From: RGIG995 sp045542115
GTDB lineage: Bacteria; Bacillota; Clostridia; Oscillospirales; UBA644
NCBI GenBank assembly: GCA_045542115.1
Contig: JAZQKK010000007.1
Location: 1-64,000, forward strand
Direction of reading: 5' to 3'
DNA length: 64,000 nucleotides
Part shown: piece after piece, positions 1 through 6,238 of the stretch
Position numbering within the stretch: the stretch's first letter is position 1
Layout of the letters: each line of letters opens with the position of its first letter
Made by a program: the position numbers and the translations under genes
Notes under the pieces: model-generated
What the model was told of the DNA's origin: nothing
Seen by the model: only the letters and a program-made list of their open reading frames with translations
The model's database searches: none

Positions 1-2
1 TT

Positions 3-50
3 TTGCTCGTTGTTACTATTGTGCTGAGAAGAAAGCGCAAAAAGGTATAA
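3..50 (+). CDS. C-terminal tail of a membrane protein (partial)
   Basis: One frame is open from the window edge to a TAA at 48-50. It encodes about 15 residues: a hydrophobic run (LLVVTIVL) followed by the basic end RRKRKKV. That pattern fits the last transmembrane segment and cytoplasmic tail of a membrane protein whose body lies upstream. The fragment is too short to identify. A terminator hairpin follows about 100 bases downstream, as expected at a gene end. Confidence 0.4.
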   Translation: MLVVTIVLRRKRKKV

Positions 51-121
51 ACTTGATTTTACTGAAAGCCAGGAAGATGATGGACAAGAAACGCCCTCAA
101 TGAAAATGACTTGATTGAGGT

Positions 122-184
122 GATATCTTTTTCGGTGCGACGTGCCAAAAAAATCCCTTGCACCGGCGGTGCGAGGGATTTTTT
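122..184 (+). repeat. Repeat-terminator module, copy A
   Basis: The module starts with GATATC, then TTTTTCGGTGCGACGTGCCAA, and ends in a hairpin with a T run. Copies at 4413-4505 and 6079-6142 share the front half. The hairpin arms differ between copies but stay self-complementary. All three lie in the first 6.2 kb. Function unknown; see the finding on this element. Confidence 0.6.
151..184 (+). terminator. Rho-independent terminator
   Basis: A 14-bp stem (151-164 with 168-181, one G-T pair) closes a three-base loop and runs into TTTTTT. It probably ends the transcript of the membrane-protein gene whose tail is at 3-50. Between it and the next gene there is a weak inverted repeat, GAGTCC at 228-233 and GGACTC at 249-254, with no clear promoter. 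Confidence 0.8.
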
Positions 185-340
185 GTTTACAAACCGTGGT
201 CAGGGAATTTTCAAGTTGCAGAGTTGTGAGTCCGACGAGCGTTGTTAAGGACTCGTTCTTGCGAATCAAAAAAGAATAAACGGTAATATACTCATCGTAA
301 CTTAGACGGTTACCTAAGAACATTTCAGGAGGAATTTACA

Positions 341-1855
341 ATGGTCCACGCTTCCTTTTATCAAGAGTCGCTTTTGGCGTATTCTGGAAAATTGAAAAAA
401 GAATACTCGAAAGATTATCGGGTTTTTATCAACGGAACGGAAGTTTCGGTCTATACCTGCCGGATTTCCGCCTATCCGTTCAATCGGTTATGGCCGGGAT
501 ATCAACGTCCTGTTGACCAGACCGAGACCGTTTCTTTTGTCAATCTTGTGTCTGATGAAACGTTTTCCGTTGAGGTGGAGCCTCTGAAAAAATCTCTTGA
601 CGGAAAAATTATGGTGAAACCCTATTCCAAAAACGTCAAGACCGAACGGGTGGGGGATCGGATTCGTTTTACCCTCACCGAACACGGGGGGTACGTATTC
701 CAGATTGACGATTATCACGGTCTGTTGTATATTTTTAATAACAAGCCGGTTCTTTGTGAGGACCCGGAAAATGTGACTCATTATTTTGGGAAAGGGGTCC
801 ATTTTCCCGGAAAAATCATTTTGAATTCCAACGAAAGTATTTATTTAGACAAGGATGCTTACGTATACGGCTGTGTTTATGCGAAAGGCGCAGAAAATAT
901 TCGCATTTACGGAAACGGTATCTTTGATGATAGTGGTGAAGCGCGTTTTTCGGAATATTTCTATGACGCAATTGTTAACGGCAACGTCAAATTTGAAGAT
1001 TGTAAGAAGTTACACTTGGAAGGAGTCGGGTTTACCAATTCCGCTCTGTGGTGTGTGAATCTGTTTCATTGTTTTGACGTGACGCTTGACGGAATCAACG
1101 TGTTTGGGCAATGGCGGTACAATACGGACGGCGTTGATATCGTGAACAGCCAAAGGATCTGCATAAAAAACAGTTTTATTCATTCTTTTGACGATACCGT
1201 TACCGTCAAAGGAATTGATGCGTATTCCTATGAGAGCAATCGGGATATTACCGTAGAAAACTGTGTTATGTGGTGCGATTGGGGAAAAACCTGTGAATTA
1301 GGATTCGAGACCGCCGCCCGGGAATATGCAAATATCGTCTTTCGTAATTGCGACATCGTGCGGGGCGGGAATACCGTCTGTGATATTCAAAACGGAGACT
1401 GTGCGGAAATTCATCATATTTTGTTTGAAGATATCCGCGTGGAGCACGAGCGTTTTTATACCCCGGAAATTGTGCAAAAAAGCGAAGAGCAGGTCTACGA
1501 TGCCAAAGAAGAAACGGCGTTGGCGAAGATTTTTGTCGTCCGCAATACCAGATTCCGGGAACTTTACGCCTATTTAGGTCTTCCGGAGGTGAAAAGTGAA
1601 TTAAAGATAGGGGACAAGCGTTACGCCGGGGTACACGATATTACGGTGAAAAAAATTCAGATTTGTTGCGATGCCTCCCTCGAAAAAGAGTTCGCAAGCA
1701 AATGTGCTGCTGTTTGGCTGAAAAACACGATTCCCACCACGGAATATGCGAATCTTACGGTGGAGGATGTTTTCCTTAACGGAAGACGTCTTTCTCGGGA
1801 AGACTTTTCCGTTACGCTTCAAGACGTATCGGAGGATTGTTTGATTTTTAGATAA
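341..1855 (+). CDS. GH28-like beta-helix glycosidase
   Basis: This 504-residue protein is predicted to be a right-handed parallel beta-helix related to polygalacturonases (GH28). The helix signature is the repeated short strands with asparagine turns from about residue 160 on. NTDGVD at 261-266 and FDDTVTV at 283-289 match the positions of the GH28 NTD and DD catalytic aspartates. The usual GHG and RIK motifs are not evident; the region after the DD motif reads WCDWGKTCELGF. Substrate and even family are therefore uncertain; a pectin-derived or other uronide oligosaccharide is an inference from the neighbours. There is no signal peptide, so it is probably cytoplasmic. The start follows AGGAGG with an 8-base gap. 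Confidence 0.75.
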   Translation: MVHASFYQESLLAYSGKLKKEYSKDYRVFINGTEVSVYTCRISAYPFNRLWPGYQRPVDQTETVSFVNLVSDETFSVEVEPLKKSLDGKIMVKPYSKNVKTERVGDRIRFTLTEHGGYVFQIDDYHGLLYIFNNKPVLCEDPENVTHYFGKGVHFPGKIILNSNESIYLDKDAYVYGCVYAKGAENIRIYGNGIFDDSGEARFSEYFYDAIVNGNVKFEDCKKLHLEGVGFTNSALWCVNLFHCFDVTLDGINVFGQWRYNTDGVDIVNSQRICIKNSFIHSFDDTVTVKGIDAYSYESNRDITVENCVMWCDWGKTCELGFETAAREYANIVFRNCDIVRGGNTVCDIQNGDCAEIHHILFEDIRVEHERFYTPEIVQKSEEQVYDAKEETALAKIFVVRNTRFRELYAYLGLPEVKSELKIGDKRYAGVHDITVKKIQICCDASLEKEFASKCAAVWLKNTIPTTEYANLTVEDVFLNGRRLSREDFSVTLQDVSEDCLIFR

Positions 1856-1860
1856 TAGTA

Positions 1861-1980
1861 CAAAGAAAGGTCCCTCACACCAACGGATGCGCCGATTTTT
1901 TAGGGCACCGCAAGAGGGCGAACAAGTGCAACGCACTTGTGAGAGGTAAGCGCCGCCGGGGGGAGGTCCTTCCTCCGCAA
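1861..1980. other. Structured non-coding element
   Basis: This stretch between convergent genes has no convincing coding frame. It contains a perfect 8-bp hairpin (ACAAGTGC, loop AAC, GCACTTGT at 1922-1940) and a second stem GGAGG/CCTCC at 1962-1976. It is richer in G and C than the flanking DNA. It resembles a dispersed palindromic repeat or an untranslated RNA, but there is no second copy in this window to prove it. Confidence 0.35.
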
Positions 1981-1982
1981 CA

Positions 1983-2020
1983 AAAAAACCTGTAATCCCA
2001 TTCTGGATTGCAGGTTTTTT
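1983..2020. terminator. Bidirectional terminator
   Basis: A 16-bp stem (AAAAAACCTGTAATCC with GGATTGCAGGTTTTTT) has A and T runs on both sides. It sits between the convergent genes at 341-1855 and 2113-4308 and can stop transcripts from both directions. Confidence 0.85.
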
Positions 2021-2112
2021 CTTATTTTGTAGAAAAGATTTTGCATCTACGACCATAGGCGGTCGCCGGTAGTATAACGCAGAGAATCGTCCTTTGTGTT
2101 ATGTTTCAGATT

Positions 2113-4308
2113 TTATTCCTTTATATACGCATCTAACATTTTAAGCGACAACCGTGTCTCGGAATTCTTCCATTCGGCGGCGAGATCGTTAAAGGCATAT
2201 TCCATCGAAGCCTCAAATCCGATGAGACTGTCTTCTTCCCAGCAGGTAAGTGCCAATGCAACGTTTTCGGTCTCACGTGCTGCGATCTCGCGCATACAAT
2301 TGGCAAGTCCGTTAATACTGCGGTCGCTTACGCCGATAGCTTCATACAATTCATCGACGCAATCAAACTTGTTTCCCGCCTTGACGGCCAAGAGCATATT
2401 CTTTGCGATAGCCCATCCGATAACATTTTCGGTCGTGACATAGGTGCAATATATGAAGCGCGCAACAGCCGCTTGCCGCGATATCTCACTTCCGTATTCG
2501 CCGCCCGCTTCCCTGACGGCATCTTCAAGCAGTTTGAGTCCCCGCTTGAAATAATCAACTACTGTACGTACTCGTTTATATCTGAGTAGTGTATTTTTCG
2601 GATTTCCCAGTACATTGTCTTTGTAGAGCGGATTCCATATACCGCCCCGTTTATGCCATGCCCAATCGACGTACGGAATCTCAAGATCTTCAAGCTTGCG
2701 ATCAAAAATAAGCGGATAGGTAGGACCACAGCGATACGGTCCATACTGGTCGACACTTACTGCAACGACCTTTGAGATGCCTTCGCTGAACAGTCTCCAC
2801 GCCGCAAGCGCCTTGTCCGCACTGCTCCCGTAATCCCGCCGAGCAATCTGACGCAACATTTCATCATTCGAAATCCCGTTGGTCTCCAATGCATTTTTTG
2901 CGAATAGGCTGAGGAACGACGGCATCCAGCCATAATGGTGGTTTTCCATAAGACCGCACAGCCCGTATTTATCGTGAGCGCAACAGAGAGCTTCATAACG
3001 TTTTTGCCATTGATTCGGGACAGGAAGATACGGTGCTACGCCTATATCCCACGTGCGTCCGCCGGTGTTTGCCATCGCATAAAGGCGGATGCCGAGCTCC
3101 TTCGCCTTTTCGGCTTCTGAAACGAATACATCCGATGGTCCTTCGAATGATATTGAATAGTCGTGAATCCTATATCGTTCGCCGTTTTCACCCACAAAAT
3201 ACTGCCACACATCAAAAGTCACAAGCAGGGAAATGTCTTTGGGCAGATTTTCAATTAGGCTAAGACGATCTTCCTTTGGTGCCCCGCCCCAGTTGTAACT
3301 CCAGAAAATTATGTCGGCATCGGGCTTGTATCTGTTGATCGTCTTCTTTACAATATTTATAAGCTTGGGATAATCTCGACAGGGAAACCAACCCGGTGAC
3401 GGACGATTATCCCCTGCCGGACGCTTTTGAAAGCGGATCCCCGTCGTGCGTTCATCCTTTGACGGGAATTCAAACGTTTCTCCCACAAAAATTATTCCTT
3501 TGATACCCGGACAATTTTTGAATAGCGCACCAAACGAAGCTTCATAATATTCGTCCGCACCTTCATCATCAGGATAAACATCACAGAGAATATGGCTGTA
3601 AATGTAAACGTCCAATCCATACCCCTCGGCGCGCCATACAAGATTGTTAAAGTCACAGTAGCCGTAGTTGGAGTCGGGCCACATCGGTGACGGATCGGGA
3701 AATCCGTGGAGATGCGTGTCGGGATGTCCCGCATAAACGATTATCGCGTCCATACCCGCATGAGCTGCCGCTTCGAGGAAGTTGTCGGGGAAGGTGTCAA
3801 GTTCACTGCCGGAGTGTGTCATGCGCGGAGAGAACTTCGGGGCGTGTTCGCAGCATTCGCAAACCAATCGCGCTTCGCCGCGAAGTTTCATTTTGTCTTC
3901 GATATAATATACACCCTGCGCTGTGCCTCGTTCGGTCTTGCCGATGATGATAATCGAGTCGGAAGTAATATCAATTTTAAACGCTGCCGCCATATTCGAC
4001 GTAACAGAAAAACGGTCGGTCTGTAATTCGTCACAGAGAATAATTCGTTTTGCGGGCGAAGCAATGTATTCCGAAAGATCCTTAACTTTACGCACTCTAA
4101 TACATACACCAAAAGCATCAGCAAGAAAATTGCAGAGGTCTCCCAAAAAATAGCGAACGAGTCTCGAATCCGATATCGGAGCAACAACTTCCCAACTTTC
4201 GTCTATTGAGCAGCCTGCAAACTCCGCGGCGTTGGGCGTAGGTGTGAGCAAATTCGTGGCAATGTAACTGCGGTTTCTGAAATCATAATCGTGTTTTCCT
4301 TTAATCAT
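2113..4308 (-). CDS. Glycosidase-like TIM-barrel protein, family unassigned
   Basis: The product has 731 residues. The first 130 or so end in ERGTAQGVYYIEDKM, typical of the alpha/beta domain that precedes the barrel in GH20 and GH67 enzymes. A barrel-like region follows, with FSPRM, a run ending in IIVYAGHPD, IIFVGETFEF and IIFWSYNW, which suggests a carbohydrate-active enzyme. The C-terminal 250 residues look helical. I cannot assign catalytic residues or a family. There is no signal peptide. The start is the ATG at 4308, because GGAG lies 8 bases ahead of it; an in-frame ATG at 4350 lacks a ribosome site. It is transcribed divergently from the fucosidase gene and from its own promoter. Confidence 0.7.
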   Translation of the reverse strand: MIKGKHDYDFRNRSYIATNLLTPTPNAAEFAGCSIDESWEVVAPISDSRLVRYFLGDLCNFLADAFGVCIRVRKVKDLSEYIASPAKRIILCDELQTDRFSVTSNMAAAFKIDITSDSIIIIGKTERGTAQGVYYIEDKMKLRGEARLVCECCEHAPKFSPRMTHSGSELDTFPDNFLEAAAHAGMDAIIVYAGHPDTHLHGFPDPSPMWPDSNYGYCDFNNLVWRAEGYGLDVYIYSHILCDVYPDDEGADEYYEASFGALFKNCPGIKGIIFVGETFEFPSKDERTTGIRFQKRPAGDNRPSPGWFPCRDYPKLINIVKKTINRYKPDADIIFWSYNWGGAPKEDRLSLIENLPKDISLLVTFDVWQYFVGENGERYRIHDYSISFEGPSDVFVSEAEKAKELGIRLYAMANTGGRTWDIGVAPYLPVPNQWQKRYEALCCAHDKYGLCGLMENHHYGWMPSFLSLFAKNALETNGISNDEMLRQIARRDYGSSADKALAAWRLFSEGISKVVAVSVDQYGPYRCGPTYPLIFDRKLEDLEIPYVDWAWHKRGGIWNPLYKDNVLGNPKNTLLRYKRVRTVVDYFKRGLKLLEDAVREAGGEYGSEISRQAAVARFIYCTYVTTENVIGWAIAKNMLLAVKAGNKFDCVDELYEAIGVSDRSINGLANCMREIAARETENVALALTCWEEDSLIGFEASMEYAFNDLAAEWKNSETRLSLKMLDAYIKE

Positions 4309-4366
4309 GATCAAATCTCCATTCTTTCCGTTTTTAATAAGCATATTCATCTTTAAGCCGCGAATT

Positions 4367-4395
4367 AGTATATCACAAAGAATTTAATTTGTCAA
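4367..4395 (-). promoter_or_regulatory. Sigma-A promoter of the 2113-4308 gene
   Basis: On the minus strand TTGACA (4390-4395) is followed after 17 bases by TATACT (4367-4372). The start codon lies about 60 bases downstream. Confidence 0.75.
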
Positions 4396-4412
4396 GAGAT
4401 TATAAAAAATAC

Positions 4413-4505
4413 GATATCCAAATCGGTGCGACGTGCCAACAATGCGAACCAAAAAAGATATCGGTTTGGAAAACCCAGAAACCACAACGGTTTCTGGGTT
4501 TTTTC
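4413..4505 (+). repeat. Repeat-terminator module, copy B
   Basis: The front half (GATATC, then TCGGTGCGACGTGCCAA) matches copy A from TCGG onward. About 30 extra bases follow, including an inverted GATATC box (AAAAAAGATATCGG at 4452-4465). The module then ends in its own terminator hairpin. Confidence 0.55.
4470..4505 (+). terminator. Orphan rho-independent terminator
   Basis: AAAACCCAGAAACC pairs perfectly with GGTTTCTGGGTTTT and runs into more T. It lies upstream of the fucosidase promoter with no plus-strand gene before it. It either insulates that promoter, ends a small RNA, or came with the repeat. Confidence 0.75.
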
Positions 4506-4657
4506 GTGTCATTTTTCAAGGTGCACTTCAAAAGATATCATTTCCCCAAAAGACCTTTGGAAGGCTTTGAACTAAAACATATTACAAATCTTTGATTTCG
4601 ATATTATTAAAACATAAGTAGTAGAGAGGTAAGTACTTGTTTTTTCAATAAGAACCC

Positions 4658-4686
4658 TTGACAAATTCCAGCAAAGGGTGTATAAT
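4658..4686 (+). promoter_or_regulatory. Sigma-A promoter of the GH29 gene
   Basis: Perfect TTGACA (4658-4663), 17-base spacer, perfect TATAAT (4681-4686). The leader to the start codon is about 100 bases. Confidence 0.85.
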
Positions 4687-4795
4687 ATATCTGTTTTCAG
4701 GTGCAGGCTTCGGCTTTCATCTGTGATTCTATCTTTTTAGAGAAGTATTGTGAAAAAGGATTTTTAATAACTATACTGTAAACGAGGTAATGCAG

Positions 4796-6067
4796 ATGAA
4801 CAGCGATAAAAAGAAACTTGAATTTTTGGATTGGGAATTTGGCGTTTTCTTCCATTTCGGGATTCGCTCATTTTTTCCCGGGCACAAGGATTGGGACGGA
4901 AAAGAAATGCCTATGGAAGCATTCAATCCCACCGAGCTTGACTGTGAAAATTGGCTTAAAACGGCAAAAGCAGGCGGCGCAACCTATGCCATTCTGACCT
5001 GCAAGCACCACGACGGCTTTGCTCTTTGGCCTACCAAGTACTCTGAATACAGCGTTGCAGGATCACGTTGGAAAGATGGCAAGGGTGACGTTGTCCGTGA
5101 ATTTGTTGATGCCTGTCGCAAGGTAGGGTTGAAAGTAGGGCTATACTATTCTCCTGCGCAATGGGGAAAATATGCTATCAGCTTCAAAAACGCTGAAGAA
5201 TACGACGGGTATTTTATAAACCAGATTCGAGAGCTTCTTACCGGATACGGTAAGATAGACTATCTTTGGTTTGATGGTTGTGGTTCTGAAGGGCACGAAT
5301 ACGATAAAGCTCGCATAGTTAAGGCAATCAATGAATATCAGCCTGATATTCTCACCTTCTGCGATCCGGAATGGAGTCCGGGCGTGCGCTGGATCGGCAA
5401 CGAGGACGGATATGCTTCCTTAAACAACCCGCTTGTTGTAAGCAGTACGGATTTCTCTGAGCTTTCAACAGAGGAACAAAAATTATCGTCGGCTATGTTT
5501 CTGCCGGCAGAGTGTGACTGTAAAATACGCAACACTTGGTTCTGTGATGAAAACGAGGAAACACTCAAATCGGTGGATGAACTTTTTGGTATGTACGAAA
5601 TGTCGGTGGGACACGGTTCTAACTTTCTTTTGAACATCGGACCAGACCGCCGTGGCCTTCTTCCGGAGGAAGACACGGAACGCTTCCTTGCGCTTGGAGA
5701 GCGGATCAGAGCTTCTTACGGCCAACCGCTGGATTTTTCCGCCCCCATAAAGGAGGGCGATACTTACACCGTTAACCACGAGGAAATGAACGAACCCTCC
5801 TGGGAAATTCCCGCCGAAAAGAATCTTTCCAATACCATTGTTATCAGTGAGGACCTTACCCAGGGCCAAAGGATCACCTCTTTCTCCGTATATGCATATC
5901 TTCCCCGCTTCAAGAAGAAAAAAATACAGGTATTTGAGGGAAAAACGGTTGGACACAAGGTGATCTGCAAGTTCAGCCCGATTCGTGCCACAAAATACGA
6001 GGTTGTAATAAATGCCTCTAATGGGGAACATAGAATAAAGGATATCAAAGCGTTCTATGTCAAATAA
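4796..6067 (+). CDS. Alpha-L-fucosidase, GH29
   Basis: This enzyme should release alpha-linked L-fucose from oligosaccharides. The 423-residue protein has the GH29 barrel signatures: FHFGIRSFFPG near residue 19, LTCKHHDGF at 67-75, and YLWFDGCG, in which Asp160 is the expected nucleophile. A short beta-rich C-terminal domain follows from about 330. There is no signal peptide, so it is probably cytoplasmic, acting on imported glycans. Of two close ATGs, the one at 4796 is chosen because GAGG lies 8 bases upstream; the ATG at 4790 is only 2 bases from it. It has its own promoter and ends at repeat copy C. Substrate linkage cannot be told. Confidence 0.9.
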   Translation: MNSDKKKLEFLDWEFGVFFHFGIRSFFPGHKDWDGKEMPMEAFNPTELDCENWLKTAKAGGATYAILTCKHHDGFALWPTKYSEYSVAGSRWKDGKGDVVREFVDACRKVGLKVGLYYSPAQWGKYAISFKNAEEYDGYFINQIRELLTGYGKIDYLWFDGCGSEGHEYDKARIVKAINEYQPDILTFCDPEWSPGVRWIGNEDGYASLNNPLVVSSTDFSELSTEEQKLSSAMFLPAECDCKIRNTWFCDENEETLKSVDELFGMYEMSVGHGSNFLLNIGPDRRGLLPEEDTERFLALGERIRASYGQPLDFSAPIKEGDTYTVNHEEMNEPSWEIPAEKNLSNTIVISEDLTQGQRITSFSVYAYLPRFKKKKIQVFEGKTVGHKVICKFSPIRATKYEVVINASNGEHRIKDIKAFYVK

Positions 6068-6078
6068 GTGATTATACC

Positions 6079-6142
6079 GATATCTTTTTCGGTGCAACGA
6101 GCAAAGAAATCCCTCACACCGATCGTGTGAGGGATTTTTTTT
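6079..6142 (+). repeat. Repeat-terminator module, copy C
   Basis: GATATCTTTTTCGGTGC at 6079-6095 is identical to copy A. ACGAGCAAAGAAATCCCT then differs at a few bases. The hairpin has different arms (CACAC/GTGTG in place of TGCACC/GGTGCG), and each set is internally complementary. It lies a few bases after the fucosidase stop. Confidence 0.6.
6107..6142 (+). terminator. Rho-independent terminator of the GH29 gene
   Basis: AAATCCCTCACAC (6107-6119) pairs with GTGTGAGGGATTT (6125-6137) and ends in eight T. It lies 40 bases after the fucosidase stop. Confidence 0.85.
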
Positions 6143-6179
6143 CGCAAATGTGGAGGCGTGGCAGATATCTCTTGTTTTA

Positions 6180-6188
6180 TGGTATAAT
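6180..6188 (+). promoter_or_regulatory. Extended -10 promoter of the GH78 gene
   Basis: TGG followed directly by TATAAT (6183-6188) forms an extended -10 element. No good -35 is seen. It lies 50 bases before the rhamnosidase start. Confidence 0.5.
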
Positions 6189-6238
6189 AAAGCCAAATAA
6201 GGAAATGAGTTTTTTGAATCCAAAAAAGGAGAGACTTT

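Larger units (their letters stand above)
4309..4795. other. Divergent intergenic region
   Basis: This 487-base gap separates the divergent genes at 2113-4308 and 4796-6067. It holds two opposite promoters, repeat copy B and a strong terminator hairpin. No gene feeding that terminator is visible: the small frame at 4389-4595 runs through the repeat and the hairpin and looks like chance. The remainder (about 4506-4650) is AT-rich with no recognisable feature. Confidence 0.6.

Noticed and set aside
1601..2056. 151-residue minus-strand frame
   Set aside because: It runs through a terminator hairpin, the structured element and the end of the GH28-like gene; not coding.
4389..4595. 68-residue frame in the divergent region
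   Set aside because: Its codons are the repeat copy and the terminator hairpin; no ribosome site.
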